Shown piece after piece: positions 47,720 to 60,347 of a stretch of 64,000 nucleotides of DNA. Made by a program: the position numbers and the translations under genes. Source of the DNA: Dysidea avara (taxonomy: Eukaryota; Porifera; Demospongiae; Dictyoceratida; Dysideidae); NCBI RefSeq assembly GCF_963678975.1, contig NC_089277.1, positions 25,060,672 to 25,124,671 on the forward strand. The letters are read 5' to 3'. Each line of letters starts with the position of its first letter. Position 1 is the stretch's first letter. The notes under the pieces were generated by a model, which was not told where the DNA came from, did no database searches, and was given only the letters and a program-made list of their open reading frames with translations.

Positions 47720-48056
47720 CAGTGGCGGATCCAGGATGGGGCATTTGGGGCAAATGCCCCCCCCTTCAAGAAATTGCATACAAGATCGAGATACTCTAAT
47801 AGAGCAGTCAATTACTCTAATAAAGCAGTCACAATGTTCATGAGGCAGTGTAGCTTACCTATGAAGCTATAAATAGGATTTTATTTTACATAACAGACGT
47901 GATATAGTTGGTAAGGATAACTAGCTATTATTGTCGTGACCTTTTTTTTTTTTTTTTTTTTTTTGGTCTTCAACTGGTTTTCAGCAAGTTTTTTTGGTCT
48001 TCAACTGTTTTTCAGAAAGGTGCCCCCCCTCTTTCCAACCTCTGGATCCGCCCCTG
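47720..48056. mobile_element. hAT-like MITE, short type
   Basis: Starts CAGTGGCGGATCCAGG, ends CCTCTGGATCCGCCCCTG. Target duplication ACTAT at 47715-47719 and 48057-48061. 337 bp with a poly-T tract (about 47943-47965) and two tandem TACTCTAATAGAGCAGTCA-like motifs at 47783-47832. Same subtype as 63143-63484. Confidence 0.85.
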
Positions 48057-48161
48057 ACTATATATCAATTAGTTTATGATTCAAGAAGTCAGAGTACTTT
48101 TGAGTGAAATAAGATTTATGATCTCATCTTATCTACTTAGTATAGCAACACAACCAAAAAA

Positions 48162-48800
48162 ATTGTGCACTTTTTCATAAAGCTATGAAACTTTCCACAT
48201 AAATAGTAGTCCTCAATACATGTATCTTTAGATATAGTGCCATCGCTAATTTGACATTTGGTGACTTTTATGGCCATTTTTGTACAGAAAATTGATCATT
48301 TTTGTCTTTAACTCCCTGAGGCAGTAATTAGCATGTTAAAACATGGTACCAAACAAAGGATCTTGCTGATAGAAACAACTTGGTTTTTATTTGAAGTCAA
48401 TAGGTGATTTCATTCTTAACTTATGAGTATTTTTATTAGCTACAAAATTTGATAAATTTATGCATAATTGTCTGCCCACAGGTAATTCATACCTTGAGGG
48501 CAGGTAAATTTATCAAATTTTGCAGCTAGTAAAAAATGATCATAACTTTGTAATGAAATCACCTATTGACTTCAAATAAAACCAAGTTGTTTCTATCAGC
48601 AAGATCTTTTGTTTGGTACCATCTTTTAACAAGTTAATTACTGCCTCAGGGAGTTAAAAACAAAAATTATCAATTTTCTGTACAAAAATGGCCGTAAAAG
48701 TCACCAAAGGTCAAATCAGCGATGGCAATATATCTAAAATTACATGTCATGAGTACTACTTATGTGGAAAGTTTCATGGTTTTATGAAAAAGTGCACAAT
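48162..48800. mobile_element. 640-bp fold-back element
   Basis: Nearly the whole length is an inverted repeat. Arms of roughly 280-300 bp start ATTGTGCACTTTTTCATAAA and end TTTATGAAAAAGTGCACAAT. The central loop of about 40 bp lies near 48463-48505 and contains GTCTGCCCACAGG...GAGGGCAGG. Non-coding. The arms carry several point differences, so it is not newly made. Confidence 0.85.
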
Positions 48801-50460
48801 ATTGCGGGGCTCTGCTGCTATACCTACTGTAAATATTGTGGAAAATGCAAAATACAATTCTCCAACCAGGTAGTTACAGTATGTAGGAAGTATCATTGTT
48901 GATGTACATTAATTAGCAAGTGTGTTGTAGCTACTGTATAGAAGTCTGATATGCACCAATAGGCATTAAGATAATGTTTACTAAACTAGTTTTCTGTGTT
49001 CCCTAAACAGTATTGACCACTACTAATATTGTTTTGGTTGTATGGCTAAAAGTGGTATAACTTTCTTCAACCACTTCCTCTATTATTACATCATTGTTTC
49101 CATCCGTGTGACTACTATACTACTGTAAATTAAATATACTGAAAAGCTAATGTGACAGTCTTCAATGATGAAATGACTTTATGTGGGGTAATTTGACACT
49201 AGTATGTAGAGTCTACTGAATGATACTGTGTGCAGTATGCCTATACACTGGCATATATATTATGTGGCCAGACTTGTACAATACAAAATCAAAACTAGGC
49301 AGCTAGGTCATTGTACTACTGATGCCACACTGCTGAGCTGCTGTGGTAACCGGTAGCTATAGGGTGTCTAAAGTACAGTATGACAATTCACTATACCCTG
49401 AGATGACTCTGACGTCACTGCAACAGCTGATGTGTATCTGAACTTGACTATCAAGCAACAGGTGATTAAATGCTTTGTAAAATTGTCACAAGTGTATGAC
49501 AGCCTCCACTGTGTTTAATATCACTTTAGTCAATCAAGAAGAATGACACATCTTTACACATGGAAGATTAGGGATGGGGGTGACTGCAGCTGGAGTTCAA
49601 AAATCTTTCCTTAAAGAGTCTTTTTTAAGCTACTCTCTTAAAATGCTCCATTTAGTTATAGTTGACAAGATATTTAAATTTCATTAAATGCAAGAAAATT
49701 TTGAAGGATAAAAAACTTTTGAACACAAGTAACCATCCATTAGAAGCTGTTTATAATAGAGGCACTATATAAGCATGCTTAAGGTATGCATGGTTTGATG
49801 AAATTATGTGTTAAATTGAAAACCGCATACGTAGTTGTGGTTGACATACAAATTTGGGTAAAAAGATTTAGCATCATCAAAAAGTTGCGTGACTTGAGCC
49901 ATAATTCCTAGCTCTATACATACATCTTGGCCACACTAATAACAATAACATGGAGTACACATTAGTCATGTCTTATGTGATGATGTGCCTTTCTGATTTT
50001 GTATAATAAAAAAAATCAGTAGATACATATACGTATCAATTTTCGTAATAATGAACCTTTTTAAGCATTAGGAGGCTGCGTGTACCCTAGATCCCGGTAT
50101 TTGAGATTGAACAGCTACAACTGAAAACCCCTCTCAAGTAATTTTTAGAGGTACCCTGCCTGAACAATAAAAGACAATACACAATTGAAGAAACCACATA
50201 TACAATAACAACAAAAGCTGCTGGCATGCAACTGATTCATGTATCAGGCTCTTAAAAACAAAATGGTTAATGATGTTTGAGAGAGTTGTAAGTCTATAGA
50301 GAGTTGCAGTCCAAGACAGCTAGATGCTATTATGGATAGGTAGAATACCATGCAGACAGATAAAGAAATAGATAAATAGATGCATCATACTATTAGATTG
50401 GTAGACAGGTAGGTAGATAGATATTTAGATATGAGAGTAGGTACTTAATAGTAAGGCTTT
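48801..50460. other. Intergenic, no gene recognised
   Basis: Old relative of the spacer repeat seen at 23100-23500 and 37400-37720 lies at about 48880-49060. Otherwise AT-rich sequence with a short GATA-like patch near 50340-50430. No coding signal. Confidence 0.4.
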
Positions 50461-50732
50461 TGTCATGGTACAATTGCAACCATGAACAAAAACAACACAA
50501 CATTTATAATTTCAATAGCTGGCTGCTATTGAAACTAAGATTTCTAGGATTTTCAATTACTATATAAATGCAGCATTGCATTGTATAGCATTGTAGCTAT
50601 ATGCGAAACCATGAACATAAACAATACCAAACATTTATGGTTTTCACTGGCTGTCAATATATTACTAAGGTTTCTGAGATTTTTGTTGAATATAAATACA
50701 GCATTATAGCAGTGTATTTGCATGCAATCACA
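50461..50732 (+). promoter_or_regulatory. Duplicated promoter of copy 3
   Basis: A perfect TCATGGT-N9-ACCATGA dyad at 50463-50485 is followed by a TATATAAA-type box near 50560. A second, diverged copy of the same block follows: ACCATGA half-site at 50608-50614 and TATAAAT at 50691-50697. The half-site ends 119 bp before the ATG at 50733, matching the dyad position in copies 1 and 2. The left half of the proximal dyad is lost. Confidence 0.6.
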
Positions 50733-53700
50733 ATGATAACAAGGATTATATGAAGTGTTGGAATATTAAACCTGCATGTTGTTAAGAGACACTGAAGGAG
50801 TCATTAACAATGTGACCTCGTCCAGCAGTTCAGGCAACCAATTGATCAAGAATGACCCTCCCTGTTGCACTATTAGAGATCATTCTTATCATTCAGTTGT
50901 TTATGCACTGTCTAATGTTACTAGCAATACCATTGTTACAGTGGTAAGCAATGCTGTGTTGTCTTCAATTGTGGTATTCAAAAATCTTGAAAATGTTAAA
51001 ATAATTGGACAAGGAAACCCCGCAGTGAATTGTAATGGTGTTGGAAGGATAAAGTTTGTCTCTTGTAATAATGTCATTATTGAAGGTATCAACTGGGAGA
51101 GGTGTGGTTCTAATGACTCATTGTATCCAGGAATAGAGTTTTACAATTCATCGAATATTTTAATTCAAACTTGTTCATTTCATCATTCAACAGCACAAGC
51201 TGTTGTACTGTCAGAAGTGTCAGGAAATGTGTACATTAACAATTGTCAGTTTACACATAACAAATACCATGATGGTCATGGAGCAGCTATTTACTATACA
51301 TCTGCCTCTGAACAGAGTACTCAAGTACAGTTGATTATTAACAGCTGTGATTTTACAGATACTATGAATTCGAATGGGCCAGCTGAAAGTGCTGTTTACA
51401 TTGAGAATTCAAACAGTAGCTAACACTAGTACTAATAGCCATCATTCTTTACTACAAACTCCACATTTATCCATAACCTATTTACATTTCACACACCAGT
51501 CTAATTCTCAGTGATAGTGTATCATTCAAGGATAACAGAGCCACTGCTGGTGGAGGAATTTACAGCAGTAATTCCATTATTAAATTTAGTGACAAGTGTA
51601 ATGAGAGCTTCAATAATAATTCAGTCAGCACTAATGGTGGAGCCATCTATCAAATCTATTCCAAGATGTTGTTCACAATTAATGCAGCAGTGATGTTTAC
51701 AAGCAGCTCAGCAGTCAAGGATGGTGGTGCCATATTTTCTGAGGGAGTGTCATTAATGTCATTTGAAGATCAGTCAGTTGTAACATTTAATGATAACAGA
51801 GCTGAGGGAGGAGGAGCAGTGTTTGTTAACACATCCACTATGATCTCTATCATTGGAAGCTCCACAGTAAATTTTAATAGTAATAGTGTCACAGATTTAG
51901 GAGGTGCAGTATATGCATACTCTAACATCACATTTCATGGGACCTCAACGGTGACATTTAGTAACAATAGCACTAAAGAAGGAGGAGCTGTGTATGTACA
52001 TTGCAGGTATGAACATTTTGTTGTGTCATTTGGTGAAAGTTCAACAGTAACATTTACTGGAAACAGTGCCACAGTTTGGGAGGAGCAATATATGTACTTG
52101 GCCCTAGCATTAAATTTCATGGAATTTTGACTGTGACATTCCATAACAATATTGCTAGACATGGTGGGGGAGCGGTACATACATTTCTTGCAACTAAGGT
52201 GAGATTTCATGGCAGCACAACAGTGAACTTTAGTAACAATAGTGCGAATCTTGCAGGAGTTATCTTTGTAAACTTTTGTGCCATTCATGGTTTGTTGTGT
52301 GATGAAAACTTGACAGTAACATTTACTGAAAACAGAGCCACAGGAGATGGAGGAGCATTATTTTTACACACTTGTCGATCTAATTTTACCGGGAACTCTA
52401 CAGTAGCATTCTATAATAATAGTGCAAGAAGAGGTGGAGCAGTATATTATTTTGCTAGCACTCAATACTTTCAAGGTAATACCAATGTTACATTATTCAT
52501 AACAGAGCCATGTATGGTGGAACCATTCTTGTTTCTCATTCATATTCAAAGGAATTCCCTGGTTTACTTTAAAAATAACACAGCTTCATTGAGTGGAGGA
52601 ACCATTTCATCACAAGATAATACATGCATCTGGTTTACAGGAGAAGCCACAATATATTTTAACAACAATATAGCCAGGCAACATGATGGAGCAATACATT
52701 CTGTTAGCAATACTAGTATAATATTCAATGAAACTAGTTGTGCTATTTTCACAAGCAACACAGCAATGCAACAAGGTGGAACTTTATATTTATTTGATAA
52801 AAGTGTGCTAACATTTGGTGGTAACTCTAATGTGACGTACAGTAACAATACAGCTTTACAACAAGGTGGAGCTGTATATTCTGCATAGCATTCAAAGACT
52901 GTATTTACAGGAAGTTCTGTTAATATCTTTAGTGGAAGTTCTTCTGTTACCTTTACTAGAAATACAGCCATGCAACAAGGTGGAGCTGTATGTTTATTTT
53001 ATAATGCTGCTGCAGCAATTCAAGACAATTCCAATATGATGTGTAGCAATAGTACAGCCATGCAACATGGAGGAGGTGTGTATGTACATGATAATACTAG
53101 CATCAGCTTTGTATGAAACAGTAAGTTGGTTTTCATTACAACATGGCAGAAAGTGGTGGTGGAGCATTATATTCTTATGACCATTGTAACATTACAATAA
53201 GACAATACTCTGAAGTGATGTTTATTAAAAATAGTGCTGTACAGTATGGTGGAGCAATGTATTGTGATCATCACTCTGATGTTACACTAGAAGGAAACAT
53301 TCCAGTGATATTTACAGGTAACACTGCTGAGCATGGTGGAGCTGTTTGTGTTTCACAATCCATTATGAAGTTTGCAAATAATTCTGTACTTATGTTAAAA
53401 AATAACAAAGCAATAGGGAATGGAAGAGCTATGCATTTTAATGATAACTTTACTGCAATACAGTATTTGATCACGGCTCTTTTATTTCATTCTTAAACAA
53501 TATTGCTAATCGATATGATGGAGCTTTATACAGTGAACTAAGAGATAATGTATACGGTAAGATGTTATTAAACACTACAGGTATTAACTTTACCAGCAAT
53601 ACAGCACCGATAGGTGACTCTGTTTACCTGGATATACCAGCATCTTGTGATGATAACTGCTTGAATAGAAGCATTATTGGTGTTTATAAGGAGATTGTAG

Positions 53701-54497
53701 AACACAGCCAACTGTCTGGGCAGATTTACTCTCCTCCCAGAAAACTAATACTACACAAACCAGCTGTGTGCATTGATCATGACGTCACTAATTGTGGAAT
53801 ATATGTCATAAAGAATATAATGCTTGGTCAAAATATTATCAACCGTGGCTGTGTACTGGACTATTATGATCAACCTGTTGTTGAAACACAATTTATAGTG
53901 GATGGTAATGATGAAGATCACACCATTAATGAATCAAATAGTGTGTTAATGTCTTGTAATGGGTTACAAGAAATTAGTGTAAAAGGATCTAAAATTTCTG
54001 GTCGAACAAACTTTTCGATGGATCTTACTTCCCATTCTGGTAGCCAATCTGACATTTCCTTACAATTAATAACCGAACTATCACCATGTCACCCTGGTTT
54101 CTATTATGATGACACAACACAAAGGTGTGTATGCTACGACGATAATGATATAATAACTTGTTCTGATAGTTCATCATTTATCAGGAGAGGTTATTGGTTT
54201 GGAGTAGTTGATAATAAATCAACAGTGACAGTTTGTCCCAACAATTACTGTAACTTTACTTGTTGTGAAGACACTAAAGGATTTTATCACCTCTCTCCAG
54301 CAAGAATGAATCAGTGTAGTTCACACATGTACAGATCTGGTACTGCTTGTGGTAGTTGTGAAGAAGGCTATACTCTCTCGTTCGATTCTGTAGAATGTGT
54401 AAGTGTTGACAACTGTACTACCGGACAAACAGTGTTAGTAGTCACATTATCAATGATATACTGGATAGTCATAGTTATACTGGTGTTTATTATGATA

Positions 54498-54750
54498 TGT
54501 GACCGGATTTGTGAAAAGGTACCTTTTCCACACATTTGACATACCAGCAAACAAATGATATAACACATGCATGACTCCTTATACTGATTAACTTGTTCTT
54601 AGTATCAAACTGTACCCAGATACTGTAGCTACATTCTTGAAAATATCTAGCAATTATATGGCATGATCAAAAAGTTATGAAGCATTAAAGTTTTAAAAAT
54701 TGGTCAAATTTTGTGTGTGAAAAAAGTACCTTTTTGCAAATCCAGTCACA
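54498..54750. mobile_element. MITE, TGTGACC family (copy B) inside copy 3
   Basis: TGTGACCGGATTTGTGAAAA ... TTTTTGCAAATCCAGTCACA, 253 bp, flanked by TA. Comparison with copies 1 and 2 (TTATTATGACATACTATCATG) shows the insertion point inside the codons between the first two membrane segments. Same subfamily as 631-881. Confidence 0.85.
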
Positions 54751-55303
54751 TATACTGTCATGTTGGGATTGGTTATTTGTATGCTATTACTTACTATATA
54801 TTACAGTATACTGAATATTTTAATCAGTCAAAATTTACACCATTCAAAAGGATGTTTAAAACAGTTACTACTTTGTCCAGTTTACTAAAAATCACTCCAC
54901 AATTTTTAGGGCAACTCTGTTTAGCAAACAATATGAGTGGAATCGACCAACAGTTCATTCATTATGCACACCCACTAGCTGTCTCCATCATCATAGCAAT
55001 AGTCTGTCAATCAGCAAGAATATCTCACAAGTTTACATCATTTATTAGTAGAGGTATCATTCACACTGTCTGTTATCTCTTGCTCTTATCATACACTTCT
55101 GTAGCCACAACTTCATTACTGTTATTGAGATCACTGACATTTCATAATGTGGATAAGGTTTACACTTACCTGTCACCTGACATAGAGTACTGTCATGGTT
55201 GTCATCTACCTTATTTTATTGTAGCAGTGTTATGTACACTAGTGATTGTGATTGGTCTACCACTTGTACTTCTCCTAGAACCATTCCTTAAACAAGAAGA
55301 TCA

Positions 55304-56060
55304 AGACACACGGTAGTGTGTCGTGCGGCCCAAGAAGCCGGCGTGCCACCCGTGAGTATATTAACAGGAAGAAAGAAAACGCAATTTGCACACCTATGTA
55401 GCTCTGTGATCCCTTATCCAATTGGAACCAAATTTGCTAGAGAGGTGCCGGCCAGTAAGGGGAGTCTACACACCAAATTTGAAGAAAATCGCTCCAGCCA
55501 TTTCCGAGATACGAGCGAACAAAATTTCGTTTTAATTTCTTCGTTTTCTTCTTCTTCTTCTTCTTCTTCTACTTCTTCTTCATTTCTCACATTCGCAAAA
55601 TCCGCCATAAACCACGAATGCGTGCTCGGATCGGACTGAAATTTGGTACACTTAAAGGGCTCATTAAGGCGGATCTGTGTACCAACTTTGGTAGGAATGC
55701 GATGAAAATTCACGGAGTTATGACCGATTATTTGCGTAAAATAAGGTCGAAGGTCTGTCACGCCTACAGGGTAAACTCCTTTGAGGAATCAGTTGAAAAT
55801 TGATATGTAGATGGAGCAACCATCGTAGGAGTGCCTTTTTGTGGTTTGAAAGGAATTGGGATAAAGACCACGGAGATATGACACAAAACCCGACCTGTGT
55901 CAAAATTACGCAATCGATTTTTATGAATAAAAAACTATTAGTTTTCGTATCTACCAGGCAAACCGCTTAGAGCAATGAGCTGAAAATCAATAAGTAGCTG
56001 GAATAATCATCATAGAAAGTCCTTGCAGTAGTACAGAAGAATCGAATTACAAACCACTGA
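55304..56060. repeat. GC-richer dispersed repeat R1 (inverted copy)
   Basis: Starts AGACACACGGTAGTGTGTCG and is homologous to 28142-27390 in reverse. Contains a (TTC)n tract at about 55545-55580. Ends near a GAGATACTCTAATAGAACAG motif at 56099-56126. No recognised coding capacity. Confidence 0.7.
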
Positions 56061-56187
56061 GTTATGATTCGAAAGGCAACTACGTGTAGCAAATGCGAGA
56101 TCGAGATACTCTAATAGAACAGTCACCCTAATAAAGCATTCAGCTGCATTTATAATTTACTCAATTATATTGCATTGCAAATTATTC

Positions 56188-59130
56188 TGTACGGAATTCA
56201 GTTACAAACAAGTCACCCTGTAGTCAGATCAGCCAGAAGAAGGTACCTAATAGAGATGTCAGCTACAAAGAAACCATCATGTAGAGAGTTCAGCTCAAAC
56301 AAATTGCCCTGTAGAGAGATCAGCTAGAAGAAGTTACCTTGTAGAGAGTTCAGTTACAAATAAACAATCATGCAAAGTGTTCAGCTACAAACAAATCACC
56401 CAGTAGAAAGTTCCGCTATGAACAGATCACACTGTAGAGAGTTCAGTTAGAAGCAAGTCATGTTGTAGAGAGATCAGCTAGAAGAAGTAACCTTGTAGAG
56501 AGTTCAGCTACAAAGAAACCACCATGTAAGAGAGTTCAGCTGCAAACAAATCACCTGTAGAGAGTTCAGCAGGAACAAGTCACCCTGTACAGAGATCAGC
56601 TAGAAACAAGTCACCCTGTAGAGAATTCAGCTACAAAGAAACCACCATGTAGAAAGATCAGCTGCAAACAAATCACCTGTAGAGAGTTCAGCTAGAAACA
56701 AGTCACCCTGTAGAGAGATCAGCTAGAAACAAGTCACCCTGTAGAGAGTTCAGCTAGAAGAAGTCACATTGTAGAGAGTTCATCTACAAAGAAACTACCA
56801 TGTAGAGAGTTCAGCTGCAAACAAATCACCCTGTAGAGAACTCAGCTACAAACAAATCGCCCTGTAGAAAGATCAGCTAGAAGAAGTTACCTTGTAAGGA
56901 GTTCAGCTACGAACAGATCACCCTGTAGAGAGTTCAGCTACAAACAAATCACGCTGTAGAGAGTTCAGTTACAAAGAAACCACAATGTAGAGAGTTCAGC
57001 TGCAAAAAAATCAATCACTCTGTAGAGAGTTCAGCTAGAAGAAGTCACCTTGTAGAGAGTTCAGCTGCAAATAAATCACCCTGTAGAGAATTCAGCTACA
57101 AACAAATCACCCTGTAGAAAGATCAGCTAGAAGAAGTTACCTTGTAGAGAGTTCAGCTACAAAGAAACCACCATGTAGAGAGATCAGCTGCAAACAAATC
57201 ACCTGTAGAGAGTTTAGCTAGAAACAAGTCACCTGTAGAGAGATCAGCTAGAAACAAGTCACCCTGTAGAGAGTTCAGCTAGAAGAAGTCACATTGTAGA
57301 GAGTTCAGCTACAAAGAAACTACCATGTAGAGAGTTCAGCTGCAAACAAACACCCTGTAGAGAACTCAACTACAAACAAATCGCCCTGTAGATAGATCAG
57401 CTAGAAGAAGTTACCTTGTAGGGAGTTCAGCTACAAACAAATCACCCTGTAGAGAGTTCAGCTACAATGAAATCATCATGTAGAGAGTTCAGCTGCAAAC
57501 AAATCATCCTGTAGAGAGTTCAGCTATGAAAAGATCACCCTTTAGAGAGTTCAGCTAGAATAAGTCACCTTTTAGAGAGTTCAGCTACAAAGCTACCACC
57601 ATGTAGAGAGTTCAGCTGCAAAAAAATCAATCACTCTGTAGAGAGTTCAGCTAGAAGAAGTCACCTTGTAGAGAGTTCAGCTGCAAATAAATCACCCTGC
57701 AGAGAATTCAGCTACAATCAAATCACCCTGTAGAAAGATCAGCTAGAAGAAGTTACCTTGTAGAGAGTTCAGCTACAAAGAAACCAGAGTTCACCTGCAA
57801 ACAAATCACCTGTAGAGAGTTCAGCTTAGAAACAAGTCACCCTGTAGAGAGATCAGCTAGAAACAAGTCACCCTGTAGAGAGTTCAGCTAGAAGAAGTCA
57901 CATTGTAGAGAGTTCAGTTACAATGAAACTACCATGTAGAGAGTTCAGCTGCAAATAAATCACCCTGTAGAGAACTCAGCTACAAACAAATATACACTGT
58001 AAAAAGATCAGCTAGAAGAAGTTACCTTGTAGAGAGTTCAGCTACAACAAAACCATCATGTAGAGAGTTCAGCTACAAACAAATCACCTGTAGAGAGTTC
58101 AGCTAGAAACAAGTCACCCTGTAGAGAGATCAGCTAGAAAACAAGTCACCTTGTAGAGAGTTCAGCTAGAAGAAGTCACATTGTAGAGAATTCAGCTACA
58201 AAGAAACTACCATGTATTGAGAGTTCAGCTGCAAACAAATCACCCCGTAGAAAGTTCAGCTATGAACAGATCACCCTGCAGAGAGATCAGCTAGAAACAA
58301 GTCACCCTGTAGAGAGTTCAGCTAGAAGAAATTACCTTGTAGAGAGTTCAGCTACAAAGAAACCACCATGTAGAGAGTTCAGCTGCAAACAAATCACCCA
58401 GTAGAAAGTTCAGCTATGAACAGATCACCCTGTTGAGAGTTCAGTTAGAAACAAGTCATCCTGTAGAGAGATCACCTAGAAGTATCACCTTGTAGAGAGT
58501 TCAGCTACAAACAAATCACCTGTAGAGAGTTCAGCTACACACAAATCACCCTGTAGAGAGATCAGCTAGAAGAAGTCACCTTGTAAAGAGTTCAGCTATA
58601 AAGAAACCACCATGTAGAGAATTCAGCTGCAAAAGAACACCCTGTAGAGAACTCAGCTACAAACAAATCGCCCTGTAGAAAGATCAGCTAGAAGAAGTTA
58701 CCTTGTAGGGATTTCAGCTACAAACAAATCACCCTGTAGAGAGTTCAGCTACAAAGAAATCATCATGTAGAGAGTTCAGCTGCAAACAAATCATCCTGTA
58801 GAGAGTTGAGCTATGAAAAGATCACCCTGTAGAGAGTTCAGCTAGAAGAAGTCACTTATTAGAGAGTTTAGCTACAAAGCAACCACCATGTAGAGAGTTC
58901 AGCTGCAAACACATCACCCTGTAGAGAATTCAGCTACAAACAAATCGCCCTGTAGAGAGACCAGGTCACCCTGTAGACAGATCAGCTAGAAGAAGTGACA
59001 TTGTAGAGAGTTCATCAGCTGCAAACAAATCACCCTGTAGAGAATTCAACTACAAACAGATAACCCTGCAGAGAGTTCAGCTACATTTCAAGTCACCCAG
59101 TAGAGAAATCAGCTGCAAATTGTCCTGTGG
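56188..59130. repeat. About 31-bp tandem satellite, large array
   Basis: About 95 units, consensus near TGTAGAGAGTTCAGCTACAA then ACAAATCACCC. Higher-order alternation with GATCAGCTAGAAGAAGTTACCT and CTGCAAACAAATCACC variants, and segments of several hundred bp repeated as blocks (for example 56700-57100 and 57230-57560). Confidence 0.95.
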
Positions 59131-59156
59131 GGATTAATTGACATGTAATAAATATA

Positions 59157-59804
59157 TGTGACTGGATTTTGGAAAAACGATCCAAATCGCACATTGGAAG
59201 TTCCGAGATAAACGGTTTTAAAGAATTGAAGCCAGCATAACTCTCCAAGGATAGCAAGCACGCGTATGAAAGTTACACAAAAGATGCATCAATCTGTTAC
59301 CTTTCAAGCCACTTCCAGTACTTGTAGCTGCTTGTACAGTTTCCCGCCAAATAAGATAGAAAATCTGAGCAGTTGGACGAGCGAAGTAGTATCACGAGTG
59401 CTCACAAAGGGGTGGAGGCTGGGGGGTGGTGGGGAGGGCAAAAGTTAGACCTCAAAATGGAGGCAGACCACGATTGGAGTCCAGACACGAGATTACAGGG
59501 CTGTGCTGGCTCCTTAGTGGCTGATATGTAGCAAAATCAACAGAGAACACGTCTGGCCAACATTATAAGGCTGTCCACCAGTAAGCCACTGACTCTTGCC
59601 AAGCCAGGTCCTTCACAAGGCCTGAAACCGCCATTTGAGCACTCCACACCACCCAGAAAAGACGTGTGTAAAAACCAGCCTCGTGTAGTTTGAGTAGTGC
59701 TGAGGGTCAAAACTTGTAGTACGATGGTGTAGCTATCCACTGGTGGTGTTAGTTTGATTTTGCCTGATGTGCGATTTGGATCGGTTCTGTAAAATCTGGT
59801 CACA
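59157..59804. mobile_element. MITE, TGTGACC family (copy H, long type)
   Basis: Left TGTGACTGGATTTTGGAAAA with CGATCCAAATCGCACAT; right inverted counterpart ATGTGCGATTTGGATCG ... AAATCTGGTCACA. 648 bp. The interior is GC-richer and unlike the 647-bp copy E or the 239-bp copy D, although D occupies the same position in the other composite block. Confidence 0.75.
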
Positions 59805-59957
59805 TATGCTCTCTTTTTATATTATGAACTCTTGATATATGCATTATATATATAATTTGTACATTTACTGATAAAATCAGAATGAGTTAAAGTATTTATA
59901 AAACTGCTTCATCTTTTTCTTTTTCCTGTGGTAAAGAAAAATATATAGGTTAAAAAG

Positions 59958-59988
59958 CCCCAAAGCTGGCCATAGGCCGGCTTTGGGG
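59958..59988. repeat. 14-bp-stem hairpin, second copy
   Basis: CCCCAAAGCTGGCC ATA GGCCGGCTTTGGGG; one G-T pair relative to the copy at 11667. Confidence 0.85.
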
Positions 59989-60009
59989 TATACAAATACA
60001 AAAAGAAGT

Positions 60010-60347
60010 GAAATCTAATCAAAAACAGCCAAGCTGTAAAAAAAGGAGTGCGGCCCTTGAAAAGTCTATGGTGAAAAAAGATGTGAAATACAAGGTGGCG
60101 GCCAAGAAATGGCTGTGATGGTAGGTTAATGGTAAAAATTTTAATAACGACAATAATTCAGGTGAATTTGGTGCCGCTTGGTCAATTGGCACAAAATTCA
60201 CCTGAATTGTCGTTATTAAAATTTTTACCATTAACCTACCATCACAGCCATTTCTTGGCCGCCACCTTGGATTTCACATCTTTTTTCACCATAGACTTTT
60301 CAAGGGCCACACTCCTTTTTTTACAGCTTGGCTGTTTTTGATTAGAT
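60010..60347. mobile_element. Long palindromic element, copy 2
   Basis: Arms begin GAAATCTAATCAAAAACAGC and end GCTGTTTTTGATTAGAT, with the axis near 60178. Homologous to 11719-12052. Paired short ORFs on both strands are a by-product of the palindrome. Confidence 0.85.

Noticed and set aside
60019-60341. Paired 70-codon ORFs on opposite strands with nearly identical proteins
   Set aside because: They arise because the sequence is a palindrome; no independent coding evidence.
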